This document shows, piece after piece, positions 8,501 through 18,426 of a DNA stretch of 64,000 nucleotides (positions are counted from its first letter, which is position 1; each line of letters opens with the position of its first letter). Below the pieces are notes generated by a model. The model was not told the DNA's origin, did not search any database, and worked only from the letters and a program-made list of their open reading frames with translations. The translations under genes and the position numbers were made by a program. Source of the stretch: Paenibacillus amylolyticus (lineage in GTDB: Bacteria > Bacillota > Bacilli > Paenibacillales > Paenibacillaceae); NCBI RefSeq assembly GCF_029689945.1, contig NZ_CP121451.1, positions 4,464,001-4,528,000 of the forward strand. The letters are read 5' to 3'.

Positions 8501-10051
8501 GTATGTCCAGTCACCTTTTCCCATGGAGATCAGTTTGCCTGAACTGTAATCTTTGCCGTTTTTCTGCCCTTTTTTGGCTTCAATCTGCAGTACACTTCGA
8601 TTCTCATCTTTCGTAATGCGAGTATTGTCCGGGCTGTAATATTGCAACTCATTATTATAAACCAGACCCGTATCCTGAACGGTCCATTTGGAAGCATCAA
8701 TCGCAGGCCCGTTGAACTCATCATTCCAGACCAGTTCCCATTGATCATGCGGAATCGTTGTAGCAGGAATCGGTTTTTCACCCGCAGGATTGCTTGGTGT
8801 CGATGGGTTGGATGGTGTTTGCCCTCCTGGAGCAGATTGCGTTGGCGTGTTTGCCACATTTGTTGAACCCCCAGGCTGTGACGATTCAGGTTGCTGAACT
8901 CCCCCTTCCATGGATGTACGCAGACCTTGTTTCACTTTCTCTCCATTAATAACAACATCCTTCGCATCAACACTTAATTGTTGAATTGTACCTTTGGCAT
9001 CTACTCGAGTCTGATTCGCTCCTGCGAGAATATGGAGGGTATCAATCATGCTATTGGAGGAGATGTCCAGAATGGATTGTTCCATGACAACGATCTCCTG
9101 AATCGTACTTTCTTCCGTGATGGCAACTCTGACGGGTTCCCCACGTTTGTCAACGACTACTCGATTCAGCTTGGAGTTGCTAATGTCGATGGAATGACTG
9201 CCTCCGCCTTTAATAATGACACTTCCGGTAACCGTTACCCCCTGAAGAACCACAGTCCCCTCGCCGATGCCTTCTGCCAGCAGCAGATTTCCGTTGATGA
9301 CTGTATTTTTCAGCGTGACATCTGACGATTTAACAATCAAGTTGCCATCGACCTGGGACTCGTATACACCAGGAACACTTTTCACATAGGCAATCATCGC
9401 CGACAGTAACTGGGCTGTCTCCGCTCGTGTAATTGGGGCTTTGGGATTTAATTTCCCCTGGAAACCTTTGATCATATTTTCGTTCACCAGATAGGTAAGC
9501 GCTTTCTCGGAATAACTTGAAATATCATCTGCATCCTGAAATTTTGATAGATCACTATCTTCGTTCATAGCCGTTGAAAGTTGAAAAGCTCGATCCACCA
9601 TAACCGCTGCATCTTGCCGGCTGATCGGTTGATTCGGTGACAGATGTTCACGGTCTGTGCCTTCAATAATGCCAGAACCATTGGCCCGAACCATCACATC
9701 ATGGTACCAATCGTCTGAAGTCAGATCAGCATAGGAACCCGTCTCTGTATTTCCGGTGAAACCAAACGCCCGATCCAGAATCATAACAAATTCAGCTCGG
9801 CTAATGACCTGATTGGGCTTAAATGTGCCGTCCGTGTAACCCTTCAGTAGATTCAAGTCCTGTAATCGTGTAACTGCGGATTGTGACCAATGCCCGGTAA
9901 GGTCATGATAGGAAACAGAGGAGTGCAGGCTTTTCGCCTGCACATTCCCCACCTCCGCTTGATCTTGTATACTTTCTGCTCCAGCAGTTGCTGGATAAAC
10001 GAGGGTAGCTATTAAACTCCATGCCACCATACATGCCAATCCTCTTCTCAT
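5595..10051 (-). CDS. Cell-surface GH16 beta-1,3-glucanase with SLH, CBM6 and CBM4_9-type modules (reading frame broken)
   Basis: The start is the ATG at 10051, preceded by GGAGGAA; the reconstructed product is about 1,485 residues. Order: signal peptide (1-25, ending ATAGA), three SLH repeats (about 46-95, 107-155, 170-222) for cell-wall binding, a beta-helix-like region (230-375), a Pro/Ser/Thr linker (385-432), and a GH16 catalytic domain (437 to about 690). The catalytic motif is GEIDIMEL (E554, D556, E559). Carbohydrate-binding modules follow: two CBM4_9-like, one CBM6-like, and two more CBM4_9-like. The frame breaks inside the CBM6 region near 6642-6648, where one missing A (GGCAA before GCATAC) restores the frame. 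It likely cleaves laminarin-type or mixed-linkage beta-glucan at the cell surface. It follows two sugar ABC permease genes by 42 bp and is probably co-transcribed. Confidence 0.88.
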
Positions 10052-10093
10052 CTTACTTCCTCCCTCAGCTCGGTTATCCTTGCATTGCATCGC

Positions 10094-10972
10094 CTATTCC
10101 TTGACTGCTCCAATAACAATTCCCTTTACGAAGAAACGTTGTAAAAATGGGTAGACCATCAGAATGGGAAGCGCACCAATAAAGATCTGTGCTGCGCGCA
10201 CGGTTCGCTGTGAGATGTTCTCCAACATGGAAGGGTCCACATTGATTTTGCTGAGATCTTGCTGAACGATAATGGTCTGTAACAGAGAAGCCAGCGGATA
10301 ATTTTTAATATCAGACATATAGATCATGCCGTCGAACCAGGAGTTCCACTGATACACCATTGTAAACAAAGACAAGGTTGCGATCGCCGGAAGCGACAGT
10401 GGAACGTAGACCAGAATCAATGTTTTGATATGACCTGCTCCATCCAGATAGGCTGCTTCTTCAAGTTCTTTCGGCAGACCCCGGAAGAAGTTCATCATCA
10501 GGATGACGTTCCACACGGACAGCGCGCCGGGCAGAATAAGCGCCCAGATCGTATTCATCAGACCAAGCTTCTGAATCAGAATGTAACTGGGAATCAAACC
10601 GCCGCTGAACAAAATGGTGAATACAAAAAACCATGTATACAAGGAGCGGCCTTTAAAGCTGATATCTTCCTTCGACAACGGAAATGCGGTGATGAGCATG
10701 ATGACCATACCGATGATCGTTGCAAGCACAGTCCGTTTAAGAGACACCAGAAGCGAGTTGATGAAATTGGAATTTCCGAAGGTTTTCACATAAGCGTCTG
10801 TTGTGAAACCAATAGGCCAGAAGCTGACCAGATTCGATGATGCTGGCGCCATACTGCTGAATGAAACAGCCAATATATGAATAATTGGTAAAATGCAGAG
10901 TAACGATAATATCCCAAGAAAAGTATAGTTAGCGATGCTGAATATGCGGTATCCTTTTGTTTTATAATACAA
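10094..10972 (-). CDS. Carbohydrate ABC transporter permease, YtcP/LplC type
   Basis: A 292-residue inner-membrane permease with six predicted helices. The EAAYLDGAGHIKTLILVYVP segment is the EAA loop that contacts the ATPase, and the ending FLQRFFVKGIVIGAVKE is typical of YtcP/LplC proteins of CUT1 importers. The start is TTG at 10972, with AGAGGAG about 9 bases upstream. It lies 15 bp after its partner permease gene, so they form one operon. No ATPase gene is present, which is normal because such systems share a general MsmX-type ATPase. Context suggests import of beta-glucan oligosaccharides. Confidence 0.9.
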   Translation of the reverse strand: MYYKTKGYRIFSIANYTFLGILSLLCILPIIHILAVSFSSMAPASSNLVSFWPIGFTTDAYVKTFGNSNFINSLLVSLKRTVLATIIGMVIMLITAFPLSKEDISFKGRSLYTWFFVFTILFSGGLIPSYILIQKLGLMNTIWALILPGALSVWNVILMMNFFRGLPKELEEAAYLDGAGHIKTLILVYVPLSLPAIATLSLFTMVYQWNSWFDGMIYMSDIKNYPLASLLQTIIVQQDLSKINVDPSMLENISQRTVRAAQIFIGALPILMVYPFLQRFFVKGIVIGAVKE

Positions 10973-10987
10973 GCCCTTTTCTCCTCT

Positions 10988-11953
10988 CTAGAAAACTCGA
11001 TAATTAGCCAGTTTGTAAGCCATTCTGTATGATATAACAATCAAAATGGTAGCGACCACTGATTTGAATAACCCCACTGCTGTGGCAAAACTCATCTTCC
11101 CGTTCAAGATCCCGAGTCGATATACAAAGGTGTCAATGATGTCCCCTTTGTCATACACAAGCGGATTGTACAAGTTGAACACCTGATCAAAACCAGCGTT
11201 GAGGATATTACCGATTGAGAGTGTCATCAGTACAATGGTAATCGGCATCAATGCCGGAATCGTAATATGTAGCGTCTGTTTGAACCGGTTGGCACCATCC
11301 ACCTCGGCAGCCTCGTAGAGCGCAGGGTTGATTCCGGATAGAGAAGCCAGAAATACAATCGTACCAAAACCAAATTCTTTCCAGACATCGCTGACGATTA
11401 GCGTAATACGGAACCATGTGCCATCTCCCAGGAAGAAGATCGGTTCTCCTCCAAAGGCTACGACAAGCTGGTTCACCATGCCGCCCTGAGGAGACAGGAT
11501 ATCAAGCAGAATCCCACCGAGAATAACCCAGGATAGGAAATGCGGCAGATACACAAGCGTCTGACTCACTCTTTTGAATGCCGTCAAACGTACTTCATTG
11601 AGCAAAATGGCAAACAAGAATGGAGCGAACAGTCCTGCGATGATTTTGAAAAATGCAATGACCAGTGTATTCCAGATCACCTGACCTACGTCCGGATATA
11701 AGAATAAATATCTAAAATTATCCCAACCCACCCATTTGGATTCAGAAAATCCCAAGTAAGGCTTAAAATCCTGAAAAGCAATGACAATGCCGCCCATCGG
11801 TATGTACTGAAACACCAGTGCCAGCAAAACGGCTGGAACGAGCATCATATGCAAGGTCCAATTCCGTTGCATATTCCAGCGCTGTTTGACCCTGGTGGAG
11901 CGCCGTTTATGCGGCGTTTCTAACGTATGTTCCTTCACTCCTGCATCCCCCAT
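10988..11953 (-). CDS. Carbohydrate ABC transporter permease, LplB type
   Basis: A 321-residue permease and the first gene of the ABC/GH16 operon. After a basic cytoplasmic N-terminus come hydrophobic helices, with GGIVIAFQDFKPYLG after the first helix and the EAA-loop equivalent ALYEAAEVDGANRFKQTL. Both are characteristic of LplB-family members. It heterodimerises with the following YtcP-type permease. The ATG at 11953 has a weak ribosome binding site; a GTG at 11938 preceded by GGGGG is an alternative. It is divergent from the YesM/YesN genes. Confidence 0.9.
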   Translation of the reverse strand: MGDAGVKEHTLETPHKRRSTRVKQRWNMQRNWTLHMMLVPAVLLALVFQYIPMGGIVIAFQDFKPYLGFSESKWVGWDNFRYLFLYPDVGQVIWNTLVIAFFKIIAGLFAPFLFAILLNEVRLTAFKRVSQTLVYLPHFLSWVILGGILLDILSPQGGMVNQLVVAFGGEPIFFLGDGTWFRITLIVSDVWKEFGFGTIVFLASLSGINPALYEAAEVDGANRFKQTLHITIPALMPITIVLMTLSIGNILNAGFDQVFNLYNPLVYDKGDIIDTFVYRLGILNGKMSFATAVGLFKSVVATILIVISYRMAYKLANYRVF

Positions 11954-12000
11954 GTTCTAAATTTTGTATTTTACAAGTCATCGTGAACTTGTATATTAAA

Positions 12001-12045
12001 ATTATAGCAATGGAAATTTGCGATCTATATCCTAATATTGCAACA
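12001..12045 (-). promoter_or_regulatory. Promoter of the ABC/GH16 operon with a shared 14-bp motif
   Basis: The motif CTAATATTGCAACA (plus-strand reading) occupies 12032-12045. A minus-strand TATAAT (-10) lies at 12006-12001, 25 bases from the motif. The same 14 bases occur before the binding-protein gene (17364-17377) with a TATGAT at an almost equal distance. The motif therefore sits at or just upstream of the -35 position, where an AraC-type activator such as the adjacent YesN-like protein would bind. Binding is inference. Confidence 0.6.
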
Positions 12046-12084
12046 ACGATATCACTATTTTAATGAGATTTAGGAGGTTGGGCT

Positions 12085-13794
12085 TTGTTTACTCGCATGA
12101 ATGTCTTTACCAAAATTACATTGTTGTTTGTGATGCTGCTTATTCTGGTATTGTTTCTCTACACATACTCGAACCGGGAAAGTGTACGTGTCATTGAACA
12201 TGAGATTCAGAACAATACGATGAATCATCTGTCAACGTTTGCTGATTCAGTAGAATCCAACATTTACCAATTGTCATTATATGGGATGTCCATTGGACAA
12301 GACTCCAGCATTCAGGAATATCAACGCCCTGACTACAAGGATATTCCCTATGAACGTGTGAAGGTTGGAAGTGCCATACTGGAAAAGATGAATCTGTACA
12401 ACGCAGCGAGCAAATGGCATTCGACCATCACACTGTACTTTCCTCGGATGAAAAAAGTGATATCAACGGATTACTATGCTTACATTCCGTACAGTGATAA
12501 TGAATTCAAGGAATCCCTATCGCAGTCCTGGACCTATGCCAACAGTCAGTTTATCTGGTACACGACAGACCCAACGACAGCGATGGTGCAACCCGACAAA
12601 GCTCGATTGATTACCAAAATCAGTTTTCCGGTTCATCACTTAACTACCCTTCTCAATCAAAACAAGTTAAACAATAAGGGCGATCCATTCATGTTCCATC
12701 CCGACTATGGTCTAATTAGCAATAGCTCTGGAAAGGAAACGCTGAATGCCATTCTGCCCTCTCTGAAAGAAGCAAACCTGCAAACCAGCGGTGGATTCAC
12801 CACAACGTTAAACAAAACGGAATATTACGTCTCCTATATTCAATCCAAGAGCCTGGGCTGGTATTATGTTGACTATGTGCCAATGCAACAGATTTTGAAA
12901 CCGATTACGAGCAGCCGAAATCTGTTTTACGCTTCTATTGCCGTTCTGATCGTCATGAGTGTCGTTGTTTTATATACACTCTATCGCAGTGTACAGCTTC
13001 CGCTTCTACAGCTAGTAAAAGGCACGAATCGTTTATCTACCGGGGATTTTTCCGTTCGTCTGCATCACCCGGCACGCAATGAATTCAGTCTGTTATTTGC
13101 ACGATTCAACATTATGGCCCAGCGAATTCAAGAGTTAATCGAGAATGTATATGAGGAGAAACTAAGGAGCCGCGAAGCTACGCTCAAGCAGCTTCAATCG
13201 CAGATTAACCCGCATTTTCTCTATAACTGTCTCTTCTATATCAAGAACATGGCCCGAATGAAAAATGAAAAGGCTGTGGTAGCCATGGCCCTAAATCTGG
13301 GAGAGTATTACCGATACATAACCAGGTCCGAAAAGGACCAAGCCACGCTTCGGGAAGAGTTGACGATGGTCAAAAATTATTTGGAGATCCAGTCACTTCG
13401 TCTGGAACGAATGCATTTTACAATCGACGTGCCTCATGATATTTTAGATAAAACCGTTCCCAGATTAACCCTCCAGCCTATTATTGAGAACGCTATTATT
13501 CATGGTCTGGAGCCCAAATCGGTGGATGGTGAGATTAAAATCTATGCGGACTGTGAGGATGATGTGTACACAATTACCGTGGAGGACAGCGGGCTTGGCA
13601 TGTCTGAGAAACAGCTGGATCTGCTGAGAGATAATCTTCATAAACCCTTGGATGAGAATATGGGATGCGGTACCTGGAATGTGCATCAACGTTTGTCCTT
13701 TCAGTACGGTGAAGGTTCGGGACTCTTCTATGAACAATCTTCAATGGGTGGAATTAAAGTTAACATCACATGGCACGACAATACAGACAAGTAG
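12085..13794 (+). CDS. YesM-type sensor histidine kinase
   Basis: A 569-residue membrane sensor. A transmembrane helix near residues 9-27 is followed by an extracellular sensing domain to about 280, a second helix (about 283-305), a HAMP linker, and the His_kinase domain with the phospho-acceptor histidine in QINPHFLYN. The ATPase domain has the N-box ENAIIHGLEP and the G-box DSGLGMS. The start is TTG: AGGAGG sits 7 bases upstream, while the next in-frame ATG (12097) is too far from it. It pairs with the response regulator 11 bp downstream and is divergent from the ABC permeases it probably controls. Confidence 0.9.
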   Translation: MFTRMNVFTKITLLFVMLLILVLFLYTYSNRESVRVIEHEIQNNTMNHLSTFADSVESNIYQLSLYGMSIGQDSSIQEYQRPDYKDIPYERVKVGSAILEKMNLYNAASKWHSTITLYFPRMKKVISTDYYAYIPYSDNEFKESLSQSWTYANSQFIWYTTDPTTAMVQPDKARLITKISFPVHHLTTLLNQNKLNNKGDPFMFHPDYGLISNSSGKETLNAILPSLKEANLQTSGGFTTTLNKTEYYVSYIQSKSLGWYYVDYVPMQQILKPITSSRNLFYASIAVLIVMSVVVLYTLYRSVQLPLLQLVKGTNRLSTGDFSVRLHHPARNEFSLLFARFNIMAQRIQELIENVYEEKLRSREATLKQLQSQINPHFLYNCLFYIKNMARMKNEKAVVAMALNLGEYYRYITRSEKDQATLREELTMVKNYLEIQSLRLERMHFTIDVPHDILDKTVPRLTLQPIIENAIIHGLEPKSVDGEIKIYADCEDDVYTITVEDSGLGMSEKQLDLLRDNLHKPLDENMGCGTWNVHQRLSFQYGEGSGLFYEQSSMGGIKVNITWHDNTDK

Positions 13795-13805
13795 GTGAAA
13801 GACCC

Positions 13806-15446
13806 ATGCTGCAAATATTACTGGTGGATGATGAACGTTCGGTCGTGGAAACGCTGGCAGAGACCATTCCATGGGAAAGCTGCGGAATCGGTACGGTCCA
13901 TGAAGCTTTATCCGGTGCAGTAGCACTGGAGATCATGGACAATCACGACATTGACATTGTAATTACCGATATACGGATGCCCGAAATGTCAGGCATTGCA
14001 CTTATTACAGCAATTCATGAAAAGTGGCCTCATGTGCAGACGATTCTCTTATCAGGTCACGCGGACTTTGAATATGCCAAGCAGGCCATTGCGCAGGAAA
14101 GCTTCGATTATTTGCTGAAACCCGTTAGCGATGAAGATCTGATCGAATCCGTGCAACGTCTTGTTCATCGCATTAAAGAAAAATGGGAAACGGCAGCCTC
14201 TCATCAACGAGCCTTACATGCCTTTCAGGATCATCTTCCGTTGCTTCAATCCACGATGCTGCATGAGTTGCTGACTGGAAAAGTCTATGATCCGAAGACA
14301 CTGGCAGACAAGCTTGATCTGCTGGAGCTTCCCTACTCCATAGGTGAAGACCTCGGTATGCTGATTATTCGTATGGAAAAACATCTATCCGAAATGGCAC
14401 ACGGCGATCTGGCCCTGATGGAATATGCGATATGTAATATCATTAGTGAAGTGATGCATAATCATTTTCATATCTGGCACACACGAGATGTTCATGATTA
14501 CATCGTTGTGCTGGTTAGCATGAAGCATTCCACAGCGATGAGCCATAACAGGAACGAGACGCCTCAGACCCTGCTTGAACAGTACGCTGCCCAGATTCAA
14601 ACCAATGTTCAGTTATATTTAAAGGGTGCGATCTCTATCTCTGTATCCAGCTGGGGCAAGTTTCCTTACGAGATTGGTGAACTCTATGAGCGAACGGTCA
14701 TGTCCATGCGTAAACGGATGGGTCAAGTCCAAGGATTGTTTGTCACCGCTTCCGATGAAACGGATGCCAACTCTCTACATACGATCAGGTCACTTTATCA
14801 GCCGCCAACGTTGATCAGCCTATTGGAAGCTGGGCGGTTTGAGGATGTGGAACAGAAAATTGAGCATATTTTTGAGGAACTGCTGCATTCCAATGAACAT
14901 CATGATATAGCGGAGTCAACCTTTGAGGTGTATTTTGCTATTGCCGGTGCGTTTGCGTACATCATTCATAAAAATGGCAAACAAATCTCTTCATTGATTC
15001 CAGCAGATTCCTATCGCTATTTTCAAGCTCCCAGTTACTCCACTGCACAGCAATTACAGGACTGGTCCATACGCACACTTCATTACATAAGAGATGATGC
15101 TGAACAAGAGCTTAGAGACAATCACAGCACCATTGTACGCAGCGTCAAAAGTTTCGTCGACCTTCATCTGGCTGGAGATGTATCACTTCCTGCCATTGCT
15201 GACCATGTGCATCTGCATCCGGTATATCTGTCCAAGGTATACAAGGCGGAGACCGGTGAAGCACTCACGGCATATGTATATCGATTAAGAATGGAGAAAG
15301 CAGCCTATCATTTGCGAACATCGACCGCCAAAGTGTTTGAGATCGCAGAACTTGTCGGGTACAACAATACCGCATATTTCATTCGGGTTTTCAAGAAATT
15401 TTATGATCTCACTCCGCAAGAATATCGGGAAAATCTGCCGGTTTAA
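13806..15446 (+). CDS. YesN-type response regulator with AraC DNA-binding domain
   Basis: The ATG at 13806 follows AGGTGA and gives 546 residues. The receiver domain (1-120) has the acidic pocket at D8-D9, phospho-acceptor D55 in DIVITDIRMPEMSG, and the conserved K in YLLKPV. A long middle region of unknown fold follows, then a C-terminal AraC double helix-turn-helix (about 445-545) with DVSLPAIADHVHLHPVYLSK and GYNNTAYFIRVFKKF. It receives phosphate from the adjacent YesM-like kinase and probably activates the ABC/GH16 operon and the separate binding-protein gene, which share a promoter motif. Confidence 0.9.
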   Translation: MLQILLVDDERSVVETLAETIPWESCGIGTVHEALSGAVALEIMDNHDIDIVITDIRMPEMSGIALITAIHEKWPHVQTILLSGHADFEYAKQAIAQESFDYLLKPVSDEDLIESVQRLVHRIKEKWETAASHQRALHAFQDHLPLLQSTMLHELLTGKVYDPKTLADKLDLLELPYSIGEDLGMLIIRMEKHLSEMAHGDLALMEYAICNIISEVMHNHFHIWHTRDVHDYIVVLVSMKHSTAMSHNRNETPQTLLEQYAAQIQTNVQLYLKGAISISVSSWGKFPYEIGELYERTVMSMRKRMGQVQGLFVTASDETDANSLHTIRSLYQPPTLISLLEAGRFEDVEQKIEHIFEELLHSNEHHDIAESTFEVYFAIAGAFAYIIHKNGKQISSLIPADSYRYFQAPSYSTAQQLQDWSIRTLHYIRDDAEQELRDNHSTIVRSVKSFVDLHLAGDVSLPAIADHVHLHPVYLSKVYKAETGEALTAYVYRLRMEKAAYHLRTSTAKVFEIAELVGYNNTAYFIRVFKKFYDLTPQEYRENLPV

Positions 15447-15515
15447 GGTGTACTCCGACCAGATTAGACGTTCAAGGTAAACTCGCGGGTTCCCCATTTT
15501 TCATATTGCATAATA

Positions 15516-15552
15516 AAAGGCATTGCAGGAGTTGCTCTCCTGCAATGCCTTT
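15516..15552. terminator. Strong bidirectional terminator
   Basis: A 16-bp perfect stem (15516-15531 with 15537-15552) has a 5-base loop and A/T-rich flanks. It separates the convergent ends of the yesN-like gene and the binding-protein gene. Confidence 0.85.
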
Positions 15553-15608
15553 ATGTTACTTCTTTTACTGCACCGCATCGAATTCATGTTTGCGGCGCTG
15601 TTCGCGTC

Positions 15609-17293
15609 CTATTTTCCGCTTTTCACGGACTCATACCACTCATTTACTTCTTTTGTAATCTGGTCGCCGCCTGAGGATTTCCACTTCTCAACAAAGGAGT
15701 CGAATGCATCCACGGAGGTTTTGCCATATACAATTTGGGAGAAGGTATCTTTCTCCATCTTCGTCAAAATATCATTGTTCATCTGCATTGTCATGGAAGG
15801 TGCACCGGTAAACATTTGATTGAACACGATGTCCTTTTGATCCAATACAATTTTGGCTGCATCAAGCATAGGTGCAGGTACACCTGATTTGATCTTTTTC
15901 TCGAAAGGCGTAGTCGCTTCTTCCCCGCTTGCCAGCTTCGCGAGTGTTGTCATGCTCAGACTCGGAATGCGCGCTCCATCAAACGTTAAAGTGTACTTCT
16001 CGGGAGCATAACCACCCGTAAGACTTGCATCCGTTGATGGTTTCCCATCGACCATAACCCAATCGTATCCTTCCGCAAATCCATGTTCGAACTCATCGCC
16101 CTCTTTAGGATTCGCATAGTGATCAAAGAGATAGTTCTGATAGGTGAAAAAGGCTTCGGGATTCTTCATGTCTTTGTTAATCAGAACTACGCCGTTTCCG
16201 TTGGACGTGCCATGTCTCCCTGCCTGACCATCCGGACCGGAAGGAATCGGATACGCTTTGTATTCAGCTTCAGGATTATTCTTCTTCACATCCTCGAGTG
16301 GCCAGGATGGCATCCAGTGAGGACCTACCACAATACCTGCTTTCCCAGCAGTAAATTCTTCGGCTGCTTTTGTCTCGTCATACACGCCTGCTTCTTCCGG
16401 GATATACCCTTTACTCATCCAGCTTTGTAACTTGGCCAAAGCCTGCTTCGCACCCGGTGTAACGGAGCCGTATTCAAGTTTGCCGTCTACCGTCAGATTC
16501 CATTGGTTCGGCATGGTGCCATAAGCGCCGAATACCCATCCAGCTTCTGACATCCATGTATTCAGCCAGTTCTTGAAACCGATGGTCAGTCCGTAGGTAT
16601 CCTGTTTCCCATTACCATCCGGATCTTGATTCGTAAACGTTTCCATAATAACTTCAAGATCATCTATCGTTTTAGGTGCTTCCAGATTAAATTTCTTCAT
16701 CCAGTCTTCACGGATCCACATGACAGGATCACCGTTATAGGCATAGTCCAGAATGGGAATACCAATTCTTTTCCATCCTGCATGTATGGATACCATACGG
16801 AAGGATCTTCGTTTACGGCTGCTTTCCATGTATCGCTTGCATATTGGTCAAACAACTCGCCCGCATCGACAAATTTTCCGGATTCAATCAATTCACGCAC
16901 CAGATTGAATTCGCCGCGATACGAAATAATGTCCGGCATGTCGGCATTGGAAGCAAGGGACAGACGCAGCTTCGTCTCGAACGCATTATTGGTGGAAGGA
17001 GATATCCACTGGTTTTTCAGCTCAATACCGAGTTTCTCCTTGGCCCATTTGGTATGCACGTTGTTATCCTGATCCTCACCAGGCTTAAACTTCACATCTG
17101 GACCCCATGGCCGTAAATACGTAATAGATACGGGTGGATCATACTTCCCATCTTTGAGCTCCAACGTTGTCGCCGGTGTGCTCGTTTCTGTTGGTTTGTC
17201 GCTTGCGCTGCTGCATCCGCTCAAGGCTGCGGATAGGGCCAATACACCGATCATGACCATGCTGCCTACGCGTCTCTTTTTACTTGTGTCCAA
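15609..17293 (-). CDS. Sugar ABC transporter substrate-binding lipoprotein (reading frame broken)
   Basis: Two overlapping frames form one 561-residue lipoprotein. The start is TTG at 17293 with GGGGA upstream. A signal peptide ends in the lipobox LSGC (about residue 27), followed by KDGKYDPPVSITYLRPWG and, later, NQDPDGNGKQDTYGLTIGF. Both patterns are found in LplA-like CUT1 binding proteins. The break lies at an AAAA run (16769-16772): one more A turns DGKELV into DGKRIGIPILDY. The restored length equals that of the paralogue at 31145-32830. It would deliver oligosaccharides to the permeases at 10094-11953. It is separated from them but shares their promoter motif. Confidence 0.88.
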
Positions 17294-17331
17294 CTTCGTT
17301 CCCCAGTCTATGTAATGTTGCTTACACGTTA

Positions 17332-17377
17332 ATCATAATGAATGAATGATATTTATGCCCATACTAATATTGCAACA
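17332..17377 (-). promoter_or_regulatory. Promoter of the binding-protein gene with the shared 14-bp motif
   Basis: CTAATATTGCAACA occupies 17364-17377 and a minus-strand TATGAT lies at 17337-17332, with 26 bases between. A second TGCAATA half-copy sits 12 bases further upstream on the minus strand. The identical motif precedes the permease operon at 12032-12045. This suggests co-regulation by the adjacent YesM/YesN pair. Confidence 0.6.
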
Positions 17378-17451
17378 TTTATTGCATTAATTTAGGATAT
17401 TGGATATTGAATACATATATTTAATAAATGCAACGCACTTGAAGACAGTAA

Positions 17452-17473
17452 AAGCAGCCGCTAAGGGCTGCTT
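17452..17473 (-). terminator. Terminator of the lichenase gene
   Basis: AAGCAGCC (17452-17459) pairs with GGCTGCTT (17466-17473) around a 6-base loop. On the minus strand it ends in TTTTA, just after the lichenase stop codon at 17498. Confidence 0.75.
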
Positions 17474-17497
17474 CAGTCTGCTTAATTAGTTGTATAA

Positions 17498-18211
17498 TTA
17501 ATTACTTGTGTACTTAACCCAATCGTATTCCGCATAGAGCGGATTGGCACCGTTATAAGGACCGAGCCAGCTATCAACACCGGTTCCATTCCACAGGTTC
17601 ATCATGATTTTTCCGGGCGTTGAAGGAATATTGCTGGTTGCCGTATGCTTCAAGACACCATCCACATACCATTTAATATATCCTGGCTGCCAGTCGAAAG
17701 CATACGTATGAAAACCTTGAGATGCATCAAAACCCAGATTGATAACCTTCTCATGATTGCCAACGCCGTTGGTATAATAATTAAACTGCACTTTGGTGGT
17801 GTCTTTCCCTAAAAATTCAATATCAATCTCATCCCATTGGGTGCCATGTGAAGGCCCTGTGTATGTGAAGAATGAGGAAACGACACCTGTGTTTTTGGCA
17901 GGTTTCATGCTGACTTCATACAAGCCGTACCCGTACGTATTCGTGGAACGGTACTCTCCGCAATCAAACTTGTTCTGTGCAGAGCTGGTCAAACCAAGCT
18001 TAAGCTTGCCGTCACTTGTGAAATTAACATTGTTGGCCCTCCACGTACAGTTGAACATGTTCCCATTGGAATACCCATCCGCCTTTTGCCACGTACTCGC
18101 GTTAAAATAGGTTAGAGGCTCCCAAAAAACATAACCCGCGAAAGCGCTTACCGAAAAAAACAAAGAAACAATACCTGTCACCACCAACGTATACCAAGAC
18201 TTCCTTTTCAT
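17498..18211 (-). CDS. bglS: Secreted lichenase, endo-beta-1,3-1,4-glucanase (GH16)
   Basis: A 237-residue precursor. The signal peptide ends in VSAFA near residue 25, and the mature chain opens with [12 protein letters not shown]. The catalytic motif DEIDIEF (two Glu and one Asp near residues 128-132) is the lichenase signature, and two cysteines (near 55 and 84) can form the known Bacillus lichenase disulfide. Length and sequence match the compact single-domain enzymes of bacilli and paenibacilli that cut beta-1,4 bonds next to beta-1,3 bonds in lichenan and cereal glucan. The second of two adjacent ATGs (18211) has better spacing from GGAGG than 18214. A cre site lies about 90 bp upstream, suggesting glucose repression. 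Confidence 0.95.
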   Translation of the reverse strand: MKRKSWYTLVVTGIVSLFFSVSAFAGYVFWEPLTYFNASTWQKADGYSNGNMFNCTWRANNVNFTSDGKLKLGLTSSAQNKFDCGEYRSTNTYGYGLYEVSMKPAKNTGVVSSFFTYTGPSHGTQWDEIDIEFLGKDTTKVQFNYYTNGVGNHEKVINLGFDASQGFHTYAFDWQPGYIKWYVDGVLKHTATSNIPSTPGKIMMNLWNGTGVDSWLGPYNGANPLYAEYDWVKYTSN

Positions 18212-18302
18212 CATACACCTCCATGAATGATTCCAACATGTGTAAGTTTTAATATTAATGAGTGCAGGTTATACAAGGTAAAGATGCCTGCACCTCAATA
18301 AT

Positions 18303-18317
18303 AGATAGCGCTTACAT
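18303..18317 (-). promoter_or_regulatory. cre site (CcpA operator) upstream of lichenase
   Basis: On the minus strand, ATGTAAGCGCTATCT matches the catabolite-responsive-element consensus WTGNAANCGNWNNCW at every defined position. It lies about 90-105 bp before the lichenase start. CcpA binding and glucose repression are family knowledge, not shown here. Confidence 0.7.
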
Positions 18318-18426
18318 GGTTGGTATTTCCATTTTATCCGGAAGCATAGTGGGACTCTATAGCAAACTTTAAAGCAGAGATATTCATTTTTTAAGATTAT
18401 CGTATCTCAGTATTCCTAAACTATAA

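Noticed and set aside
18215..18320. LicT-type antiterminator (RAT) leader before the lichenase gene
   Set aside because: A GTGCAGG...CCTGCAC hairpin is present, but no T-run follows and no RAT-like sequence overlaps it; only the cre site is supported.
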